Shown here: positions 1 to 4,923 of the stretch, one piece after another
How the letters are laid out: the number at the start of each line of letters is the position of its first letter
Position numbering within the stretch: position 1 is the first letter of the stretch
Assembly: GCA_002690875.1 (NCBI GenBank)
Contig: NZGH01000035.1
Span: 1-8,295 of the forward strand
Source of the DNA: Rickettsiales bacterium
GTDB lineage: Bacteria; Pseudomonadota; Alphaproteobacteria; TMED127
Direction: 5' to 3'
Length of the DNA stretch: 8,295 bases
Program-made: the position numbers and the translations under genes
Notes under the pieces: model-generated
Seen by the model: only the letters and a program-made list of their open reading frames with translations
What the model was told of the DNA's origin: nothing
Database searches by the model: none

Positions 1-63
1 AAAGAATTAATTTTAACTAATATTTTCCAAATCAAATTTAATTTTTGTTTTTACTCATTTTAG

Positions 64-240
64 AGCTCTATCTCACTCTTTGATTTTACTCCAAGTGATG
101 TATTAAATGAAGAAAGTAGTGTTTTTAAAGAAGACAAAAGCAGATTTATAATAAAAATCATGAATAAGTATTTTTTTATTGATAATAAAAATAAATATTT
201 TTTTAAAGTATTTTGCAATTTTATAGAATTCTTCATTTAG
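64..240 (+). other. open plus-strand frame without a start, possible gene remnant
   Basis: From the stop TAG at 61-63 to the TAG at 238-240 this frame stays open for 58 codons. The frame before that stop is also open back to base 1. There is no ATG, GTG or TTG near its beginning; the first in-frame ATG is at about 160. The middle part (residues like FTPSDVLNEESS) is more charged and mixed than random AT-rich DNA usually gives. The last half is dominated by F, I, K and N. It could be the decayed 3' end of a gene entering from the left, or chance. I do not recognise a family. Confidence 0.15.
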
Positions 241-255
241 AACAATACCCACTAA

Positions 256-741
256 CTAATATGGATGATATCCACTAGCACAAACGTAATCACCAACTTT
301 GGTATAAAAAGTTATTTTTTTTGACTCATCTTTGCTAACAGTCGGAGTACCACTCATGTTGCTAACAGTACGAACAAGCATGTATGACAGAGTTGAGACT
401 TTTCCTTCTTGTGCATTTTTCAACATTATTTCTGAAACTTTGACTCCGTCTGAGCTTTCAAAACTCATCATATCTGTTCCAGATGCAGTAGGATGTGTAA
501 CCATAATACCTTTACTATCTACGCAAAAAGGATACAAATCTTTGTTATGAAATCCACCTTGACCAACATTAATCATTGCAAATGCAACAGTTTTGTTAGA
601 CTTTACAATATTTATAGCTCTTTCTAAAAGTTGTTTAGCTTCCTTTTCAGTTCCATGAGAATTTTTATGGTCATGGGCAAAAGAGCTAAAATTCATACCG
701 AAAAAAATTGCTGAAAACCAAATTATTTTAGTTAAACTCAT
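256..741 (-). CDS. secreted single Cache-domain protein, paralogue 1
   Basis: This 161-residue protein has a signal peptide at about residues 1-22 (hydrophobic IIWFSAIFFGM core, likely cleavage after SFA) and no later membrane segment, so it should be periplasmic or secreted. Residues 30-160 resemble a single Cache domain: an N-terminal helix (GTEKEAKQLLERA), a GGF...KDLYPFCVD strand, a D-x-x-G-x-x-x-x-HP turn at 75-84, and a C-terminal FYTKVGDYVCASGY strand. Cache domains bind small ligands and usually sit on chemoreceptors or histidine kinases; here no output domain is attached. Cys73 and Cys154 are both kept in the upstream paralogue (780-1271) and could form a disulfide. The upstream gene ends only 38 bp away, so the two are probably one transcript. 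The start ATG at 739-741 has a weak purine-rich AGAAAGA upstream. The ligand cannot be read from the sequence. Confidence 0.88.
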   Translation of the reverse strand: MSLTKIIWFSAIFFGMNFSSFAHDHKNSHGTEKEAKQLLERAINIVKSNKTVAFAMINVGQGGFHNKDLYPFCVDSKGIMVTHPTASGTDMMSFESSDGVKVSEIMLKNAQEGKVSTLSYMLVRTVSNMSGTPTVSKDESKKITFYTKVGDYVCASGYHPY

Positions 742-779
742 AATGATCTTTCTGTAAAAAAATATAATTAATTATTTTG

Positions 780-1271
780 TTAATTTTCGTAGTAACCGCT
801 CATACAAATATAATTACCAACTCTTGTATAAAATACGGATTTTTTGATAGTTGGTTTTTCTAAATATTCATCTGGTGACTCAGACTTTCCAAGAGAATAA
901 CGACCAAGTTTGTAAGATATTTGTGAAATTTTTCCCTCTTTTGCAGTTTTCATAACTATCTTTCCAACTTCAATACCATCAATATCAGTAAATTCTTTAA
1001 TCGAACTTCCCAAGTTGTAAGGATGTGAAACCAATATTCCGTTTTCATCCAAACAAAATGGATAGAGGTCTTTATATATAAAACCTCCACTCTTTACTGT
1101 CATCATAGTTAAACCCACAACCTCGTCTACTTTTATCAAGTTAACAGCTCTTTCTAAAAGGTCTTTAGCTTCTTTTTTCGTACCAAAACTATTTTGATGG
1201 TTATCAGAGATTGCACCATTGGTAAGCATAAAGGAACAAAATAGTGCGAAAAAACTTAAAAATAATTTCAT
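780..1271 (-). CDS. secreted single Cache-domain protein, paralogue 2
   Basis: This is a 163-residue secreted Cache-domain protein. A signal peptide covers about residues 1-20 (MKLFLSFFALFCSFMLTNGA) and there is no further membrane segment. The domain shows GTKKEAKDLLERA, GGF..KDLYPFC, D-E-N-G-I-L-V-S-HP and a final VFYTRVGNYICMSGYY. By eye, about half of the residues match the downstream paralogue in an ungapped alignment of residues 30-122. Cys73 is at the same position and Cys156 is its equivalent near the C-terminus. The reading frame also allows a GTG start at 1281-1283, but I chose ATG at 1269-1271. The GTG overlaps a good Shine-Dalgarno GGAG (1278-1281) placed 6 nt before the ATG, and this start puts both paralogues in the same register. 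It is the first gene of a two-gene unit and has its own promoter-like sequence upstream. It may be a soluble ligand-binding or scavenging protein; the function is unknown. Confidence 0.88.
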   Translation of the reverse strand: MKLFLSFFALFCSFMLTNGAISDNHQNSFGTKKEAKDLLERAVNLIKVDEVVGLTMMTVKSGGFIYKDLYPFCLDENGILVSHPYNLGSSIKEFTDIDGIEVGKIVMKTAKEGKISQISYKLGRYSLGKSESPDEYLEKPTIKKSVFYTRVGNYICMSGYYEN

Positions 1272-1303
1272 GAAGAACTCCACATAAGTAAATATTAATC
1301 GAA

Positions 1304-1309
1304 ATTATA
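1304..1309 (-). promoter_or_regulatory. -10 box (TATAAT) for the Cache gene pair
   Basis: A perfect TATAAT reads on the minus strand about 32 nt before the ATG at 1271, implying a 5' leader of roughly 25 nt that contains the GGAG ribosome site. I see no good TTGACA-like -35 at 16-18 bp spacing, so the promoter may be activator-dependent or weak. In such AT-rich DNA one hexamer match is only suggestive. Its position before a gene with a good Shine-Dalgarno makes it more likely. Confidence 0.45.
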
Positions 1310-1338
1310 CATAAAAAATATTTAACAAATTTATGTAT
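1307..1338. promoter_or_regulatory. 9-bp inverted repeat, candidate operator of the Cache genes
   Basis: ATACATAAA (1307-1315) and TTTATGTAT (1330-1338) form a perfect 9-bp inverted repeat with a 14-bp spacer. The arm centres are 23 bp apart, close to two helical turns, which is the geometry of a dimeric regulator. The left arm overlaps the TATAAT box at 1304-1309 and the right arm covers the -35 region, so a bound protein would probably repress. The regulator is not encoded in this window. Confidence 0.35.
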
Positions 1339-1807
1339 GAAAAAAAATTTAAATTGTGCACAAATAAATAAAAAATCAGAATAGTAAAAAACAAATAACA
1401 ATTTTAAATCCTTAAAACAAAGGATGGTCTAAGTAACAATATTTCAATTTCCAGCGTTCGTATGGGCAAGACGAAATGATTTTAACTTTGTACAATTTAA
1501 AAAAAACACTCTCACACTTCCGTAAACTATGAAATGAATATAAGATATATTCAGTTGATGAAATGCCTAATAATAAATACAATTTTTTAAATTTTTTTAC
1601 ATCATCAAGCAATGACTATATTGTTGTTAAAATTTACTTGAAATCACTCTCTTGACCTTACACTATTTTAAATCTATTCATAGCAATGTACATCAAAGTT
1701 TCTTTAATATTTTTATTTACATCAAATTTTTTAATTTTAAAAAAAATTCTATGTTAGTTACCTCTTTATATTTCCAAACTAATTCTTAACTTTCTAAACT
1801 GAAAATA

Positions 1808-1848
1808 AATTCAAAGAACAGTTATTGATAACTAAACCACTTTGAATT
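1808..1848. repeat. 9-bp inverted repeat with a nested hairpin
   Basis: AATTCAAAG (1808-1816) pairs perfectly with CTTTGAATT (1840-1848). The 23-nt loop contains GTTATTGATAAC (1821-1832), itself palindromic. A separate 8-bp pair, CTAAACCA (1832-1839) with TGGTTTAG (1867-1874), overlaps this loop, so alternative foldings compete. There is no T-tract right after the stem on either strand, so it does not look like a simple terminator. Function unknown. Confidence 0.4.
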
Positions 1849-1867
1849 CCTGAAGAAATAAAAATTT

Positions 1868-1924
1868 GGTTTAGAAATTAGTATATTTGACACTTATTAT
1901 TTGTATTAAACTAAATTTCTAACC
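1868..1924. repeat. imperfect inverted repeat of about 14 bp
   Basis: The arms GGTTTAGAAATTAGT (1868-1882) and ACTAAATTTCTAACC (1910-1924) are complementary apart from one bulged base on each side, with a 27-nt loop. A related degenerate sequence (ACTAATTCTTAACTTTCTAAA) lies at 1779-1799. It sits about 75 bp beyond the stop of the small membrane protein gene, so it could stabilise the 3' end of that transcript or form part of a structured element. Confidence 0.35.
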
Positions 1925-2000
1925 CATATTGTTTTACAAAAAAATTATGTCAATCAGCCAGCTAAAAATAAAGTAAAAAACCTATACTAGTTACTTCTTT

Positions 2001-2162
2001 TTACTCTGGAAAACCTATTACTCCTAAGACCGCTAAAAGAAATACTCCTATCCATAACAAACCTTTTACTAAAAAAAATGTAAAACCTCCAAACAATAAT
2101 ATTTTAAAAACATTTTCTTTTATTTTTTTAAAGAAATTTTTGATGTTAGTTGTTATTTGCAT
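2001..2162 (-). CDS. small predicted membrane protein, 53 residues
   Basis: ATG at 2160-2162 and TAA at 2001-2003 enclose 53 codons. Residues 1-20 are polar and basic (K8, K12, K13, K15, K20). Residues 21-50 are almost wholly hydrophobic (ILLFGGFTFFLV, K33, then GLLWIGVFLLAVLGVIG), and the protein ends in FPE. This fits one tilted or two short membrane segments with the basic N-terminus in the cytoplasm. The frame uses G- and C-containing codons (GGA, GGT, GCG, GTC, TGG) more than its flanks, which favours real coding. No Shine-Dalgarno is visible. It lies directly after the small basic protein gene and may be the last gene of the nuclease transcript. I do not recognise a family. Confidence 0.5.
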   Translation of the reverse strand: MQITTNIKNFFKKIKENVFKILLFGGFTFFLVKGLLWIGVFLLAVLGVIGFPE

Positions 2163-2394
2163 AAAAAAACTTGTGCTTTGAGAAATACAATTTATTTATG
2201 CAGAAAAATTTCATTCTATCTAGTATCCAAATAGAGTAAACGCTTTGATTATTCTTTTTTTCATATCGTCTTTTTCTTCGCTTTATATTACTTGGATTAG
2301 CTCTCCAATTTTTACGTTTATCTTGAACAATATCTGACAAATCATCTGCAAATTCAATTCGTTTAGCATCGCCTTCATAAGTTCTTCTTGTCAT
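2146..2394 (-). CDS. small highly basic protein, 82 residues as read (3' end uncertain)
   Basis: Residues 1-46 look like a real conserved-type small protein: an acidic/amphipathic start (TYEGDAKRIEFADDLSDIVQ) followed by a strongly basic stretch with many K and R (DKRKNWRANPSNIKRRKRR). Such a charge pattern suits nucleic-acid or ribosome contact, but that is inference. After residue 46 the frame crosses seven A residues (2255-2261), and the remaining 35 residues are low-quality F/N/K/Y sequence overlapping the next gene by 17 bp. Reading one A fewer gives an ending RIIKAFTLFGY and a stop at 2220-2222, a 57-residue protein with no overlap. So a sequence error, a true frameshift or slippage at the A-run is possible. 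The start ATG at 2392-2394 lies 38 bp after the nuclease stop, suggesting co-transcription. Family not recognised. Confidence 0.6.
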   Translation of the reverse strand: MTRRTYEGDAKRIEFADDLSDIVQDKRKNWRANPSNIKRRKRRYEKKNNQSVYSIWILDRMKFFCINKLYFSKHKFFYANNN

Positions 2395-2432
2395 GATGAC
2401 TGTATCTTCGAGTCTATTTTAAGGTTTTAACA

Positions 2433-3149
2433 TCATAAACGATTAATTGACTTTGAGACTTTCCATCTTTTCCTTAAGTAATTACAATTTTCACAACTAT
2501 TCGATGCATTGGGGAATTCATTAGACTTTAATAAAGTTGATGCTTCTTTTACCTTATCTTCAACCCAATTATCATTACAAATAAGTTTGACCATATGCAG
2601 TTCAAATCTTAATGTCTGATCAAACATAGCCTCATTTTTTAGACCGTTAAAATAAACAAGATATGCTTCATTGGCGACATTAAAACCATTTTTTCTAAAT
2701 AGCCATTGATACATCTCCAACTGCCTTTGATATGCTTTGGGATACTCATACCTATTCCAAGTTTCTTCCCAATTGAATTCATTCTTTGAGGTTGCTTTGA
2801 CATCTGCAAGTATCAGTTGACCGTTTGGTTTTACCCAAACATCATCAATTGCACCACCAAAGTTGTAACCTTCAATCTCATTTACATACCTAATACCCTT
2901 AAAATTTGATCTCCAATCATCTAAATTTTTATGAATAAAAGGAACAGCATTAATATCATGCTTAATAAAAATTGGATGAGGTTGCTTTATTTTTCGGTAA
3001 TGGTCAAACTCGTTTTTACAAAGATTATCTACCGCATTATTAAGAGTAAAAGGGAGTGACGGAGGATAAACTTTATATCTATAATTCAAAACAAAACATC
3101 TTTGACAAGATAAATATTTCTCAACACCAGTTCTACTTATTTTGACCAT
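2433..3149 (-). CDS. PD-(D/E)XK nuclease family protein with paired CxxC motifs
   Basis: This 238-residue protein carries the core of the PD-(D/E)XK nuclease superfamily (RecB/Cas4-like branch). GGAIDD (98-103) supplies an acidic metal ligand; ILADVKATS (113-121) contains the D116-x-K118 catalytic pair; and QLEMY (143-147) is the Q-x-x-x-Y motif typical of RecB-type nucleases. The N-terminus has C15-Q-R-C18 and the C-terminus C219-E-N-C222, four cysteines that could hold an Fe-S cluster or zinc and close the fold. Cas4 and AddB use a related but different pattern (one N-terminal and three C-terminal cysteines). The size fits a stand-alone nuclease domain with no helicase. The expected activity is Mg2+-dependent DNA cleavage, perhaps exonucleolytic. 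No CRISPR, helicase or toxin partner is nearby; two small genes follow closely. The ATG at 3147-3149 has no Shine-Dalgarno. Confidence 0.82.
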   Translation of the reverse strand: MVKISRTGVEKYLSCQRCFVLNYRYKVYPPSLPFTLNNAVDNLCKNEFDHYRKIKQPHPIFIKHDINAVPFIHKNLDDWRSNFKGIRYVNEIEGYNFGGAIDDVWVKPNGQLILADVKATSKNEFNWEETWNRYEYPKAYQRQLEMYQWLFRKNGFNVANEAYLVYFNGLKNEAMFDQTLRFELHMVKLICNDNWVEDKVKEASTLLKSNEFPNASNSCENCNYLRKRWKVSKSINRL

Positions 3150-3158
3150 AATTGAAGT

Positions 3159-3164
3159 ATTATA
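3159..3164 (-). promoter_or_regulatory. -10 box (TATAAT) close to the nuclease start
   Basis: A perfect TATAAT on the minus strand ends 9 nt before the nuclease ATG (3149). If used, transcription would begin only a few nucleotides before the start codon, giving a leaderless or near-leaderless mRNA. That agrees with the lack of any Shine-Dalgarno. The -35 region (TTAGAA-like at about 3185-3190) is weak. Confidence 0.35.
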
Positions 3165-3226
3165 TTTTAGTAAAAGAACTAATTTTCTAAAAGTTATTTT
3201 CGTTAACGTAAGCTAAACATTTTTTT

Positions 3227-3445
3227 CTACTCATCCACTATTATATTTTTATACATTCTGGATACTGTTAAGTTGATAGATTCAAGTTTTTCTATAATGT
3301 CATAGTGATAAGGGGTCAAATTTAAACTTACCATTTCCCATCTTTCCTCGTCTAAAGTTCCATCACTAAAGATTGGTGCCTGAAAAAGACTATCACCTAT
3401 CAATTTATACCCCCATCTTGATTCTTGATCTTTAATTATAGTCAT
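3227..3445 (-). CDS. hypothetical protein, 72 residues
   Basis: I place the start at ATG 3443-3445. An earlier in-frame start at 3535 would add 30 residues that are only an out-of-frame reading of the peptidase gene end plus spacer. The 72-residue product starts MTIIKDQESRWGYKLIGDS, has an acidic middle (DGTLDEERWEM) and ends with a likely helix and YKNIIVDE. It has no signal peptide, membrane segment or cysteine, and looks like a small soluble protein. Aromatic residues and mixed charges spread along it favour real coding. It lies 55 bp after the peptidase stop and 77 bp before the nuclease start, so it could belong to either transcript. No Shine-Dalgarno is visible. I do not recognise a family. 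Confidence 0.6.
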   Translation of the reverse strand: MTIIKDQESRWGYKLIGDSLFQAPIFSDGTLDEERWEMVSLNLTPYHYDIIEKLESINLTVSRMYKNIIVDE

Positions 3446-3500
3446 GACACACAATATTAATAAATTAAATTTAACTGCTTTTTTTAAAGAAAACACCTTT

Positions 3501-4193
3501 TCAAACTTTAATTTTACTATAAGGGTTTTCCACAAAGTTATTCTTTATAAATTTAACATTGTATGAGTTTTTATTTTTTCCAAAAGAGATTGCCGTATAT
3601 GGTTTACCATCTTTAAAATGTAAGGCGGATGAACCCTCGATTGCGAAGCAAAAACTAATTTTTTTTTTAGTTAAATAATTTTTAACAAATGGTTTTCTTT
3701 CAGGCTCCTCATCATAATGAGGACAGCAAGTTCCTTTCAAAAAACCTAAACAATTCATCAATCTTAACTCGCCTTGCCAAGAGTCGGTTATGCCTTTTTC
3801 AAACCAGCAAATGGCTCCTGCACTTACACCACACATAATAGATCCGTTCTCATAGGCTTCTTTCAATAAAACATTAATTCCCCAATCTTTCCATACAGCC
3901 AACATGCTTTTAGTATTTCCTCCTCCAACAAAAATAATATCTTGTCTTTTAATAAGTTTTTTTAAGTTTGGGGTTCTTTTAAATAAATCCAAGTGAATTG
4001 GATTACAATTTAATTTTGAGAAGGTGGTGTAGTAATTAACAACATAGTTCGCTTCATCACCAGTTGCAGTCGGTATGAAACAAATATTGGGGCAAACGGT
4101 GTTTGATTGATCAAGTATGTATTTCTCTATTAAACCCTGACCTGGATTTCTGCCAAAGCCACCACCGCCAATTGCAATTACTTGTTTAATCAT
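3501..4193 (-). CDS. peptidase E-like protein, family S51
   Basis: This 230-residue protein belongs to the S51 serine peptidase family (PepE/cyanophycinase fold). The N-terminus IAIGGGGFGRN opens the Rossmann-like fold; ICFIPTATGD (37-46) and FVGGGNTKSM (88-97) are family signatures; and GVSAGAICWFE (122-132) carries the nucleophile Ser124 at the strand-helix elbow. His159 in CPHYDEEPER is the likely catalytic histidine and D137 a candidate acid. AIEGSSALH (184-192) matches the family C-terminal region. PepE cleaves dipeptides starting with aspartate; cyanophycinase-like relatives cleave other beta-Asp bonds, so the exact substrate is open. No signal peptide: cytoplasmic. The ATG at 4191-4193 is 4 bp after the carbonic anhydrase stop, so translation is probably coupled. 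Nine cysteines are unusual but none is clearly catalytic. Confidence 0.9.
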   Translation of the reverse strand: MIKQVIAIGGGGFGRNPGQGLIEKYILDQSNTVCPNICFIPTATGDEANYVVNYYTTFSKLNCNPIHLDLFKRTPNLKKLIKRQDIIFVGGGNTKSMLAVWKDWGINVLLKEAYENGSIMCGVSAGAICWFEKGITDSWQGELRLMNCLGFLKGTCCPHYDEEPERKPFVKNYLTKKKISFCFAIEGSSALHFKDGKPYTAISFGKNKNSYNVKFIKNNFVENPYSKIKV

Positions 4194-4197
4194 ATAA

Positions 4198-4824
4198 TTA
4201 TTCTTTTATACTTTTGTGATTCTTGTAATGTTCCGAGATCGGAATAAAAAAATCTTTAGAGTCATCATATACCTTCATAGAGCCTAAACCAATATCATAA
4301 TACCAACCATGTATGTTAATTGTTTTTGATTTTATTTTTTCTGAAATGAATGGATGCAAAAGCAAATGATGGATTTGAAGTAAAACATTTAATTTAGCAG
4401 CACTCTCTATATCATTTATGGATTTAGGGTCATTGATTAGATCTCTCGAATAACTCAACCACTTTTTAACATTTTGAAGTTTTTTTAAGATTGAGGTATC
4501 AATTACACCTTTCATAGCTCCACAATCTGAATGTCCACAAACAATAATGTGCTTAACTCCTAAAGCATTAACAGCAAATTCTATAGATGCTGAGATACCT
4601 TCAGGCGTTGTCGAAGGTGGAGGTATTATATTGCCAGCATTACGGACAACAAAGAGGTCTCCAGGTTCAGCCTGAGTAATTAAATTAGGATCAATCCGAG
4701 AGTCAGAGCAGGTTATAAATAAAATTTCTGGAGTTTGATTATTCGCAAGCTTACTAAAAAGAAATTTTTTTTTGACAAATACTTCTGTTTGAAACTTATT
4801 AAACCCTGAAAGAATTTTTTTCAT
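4198..4824 (-). CDS. beta-class carbonic anhydrase
   Basis: This 208-residue enzyme interconverts CO2 and bicarbonate. The zinc site is complete: Cys39 in TCSDSR, His98 and Cys101 in CGHSDCGAMKG. The catalytic Asp41-Arg43 dyad lies in the first motif. GDLFVVRNAGN (55-65) and STTPEGISASIEFAV (71-85) are standard family segments, and INIHGWYYDIGLGSMKVYD (168-187) is the C-terminal strand region found in the CynT-like bacterial branch. Length is typical. It has no signal peptide, so it is cytoplasmic and probably supplies bicarbonate for carboxylations. The peptidase gene follows after 4 bp, indicating one transcript. No Shine-Dalgarno precedes the ATG at 4822-4824. A TATTAT at about 4855-4860 could be a -10 box, and a hairpin lies just upstream at 4868-4886. 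Confidence 0.95.
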   Translation of the reverse strand: MKKILSGFNKFQTEVFVKKKFLFSKLANNQTPEILFITCSDSRIDPNLITQAEPGDLFVVRNAGNIIPPPSTTPEGISASIEFAVNALGVKHIIVCGHSDCGAMKGVIDTSILKKLQNVKKWLSYSRDLINDPKSINDIESAAKLNVLLQIHHLLLHPFISEKIKSKTINIHGWYYDIGLGSMKVYDDSKDFFIPISEHYKNHKSIKE

Positions 4825-4867
4825 AAAATTGTATTGAGATTTACTCTTTAACTTAATTAATAATAGT

Positions 4868-4894
4868 AAGGCAAAATAATTGCCTTTTTTATTT
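4868..4894 (+). terminator. hairpin plus T-tract, terminator-like on the plus strand
   Basis: AAGGCAA (4868-4874) and TTGCCTT (4880-4886) form a perfect 7-bp stem with a 5-nt loop, followed by TTTTATTT. This is the form of an intrinsic terminator for plus-strand transcription. Read with the genes (minus strand), the stem is preceded by an A-run and followed by ACTATTATT, a poor U-tract. It lies 37 bp beyond the hydrolase stop, so it may still act as a weak terminator or 3' stabiliser for that gene, or as a 5' structure of the carbonic anhydrase transcript. Confidence 0.5.
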
Positions 4895-4923
4895 CAGTCG
4901 AATTTTTTATAAAAGAGACTTTT

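Larger units (their letters stand above)
1284..2000. other. gene-poor spacer of about 720 bp
   Basis: I find no credible gene here. Beyond the promoter and operator at the low end, it holds a 66-codon minus frame at 1412-1612. That frame has only a TTG start, no Shine-Dalgarno and an in-frame stop just upstream; its C-terminal part (around CPYERW at 1440-1480) is less AT-rich than its surroundings. A second minus frame at 1658-1753 has no start and ends in ETLMYIAMNRFKIV, and a neighbouring frame at about 1720-1790 reads VWKYKEVTNIEFF. These could be fragments of one decayed gene broken by frameshifts in A/T runs, but this is weak evidence. Overlapping inverted repeats lie at 1808-1924. Confidence 0.5.

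Noticed and set aside
332..550. 72-codon plus-strand frame
   Set aside because: It lies wholly opposite the well-supported Cache gene 256-741 and has no ribosome site or recognisable protein character.
1204..1401. 65-codon minus frame
   Set aside because: It overlaps the signal-peptide part of the Cache gene in another frame and its translation is F/Y/I-rich AT-driven sequence; a promoter is a better explanation for the region.
1412..1612. 66-codon minus frame
   Set aside because: TTG start only, no Shine-Dalgarno, a stop immediately upstream and no recognised family. Mentioned in the spacer entry because its end is less AT-rich.
1652..1680. Plus-strand TTGACC-17-TATTCA promoter-like pair
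   Set aside because: No plus-strand gene follows, and the -10 match is poor in AT-rich DNA.
3446..3535. 30-residue N-terminal extension of the 72-residue protein
   Set aside because: These codons are the peptidase 3' end read in another frame plus spacer; ATG 3445 avoids the overlap.
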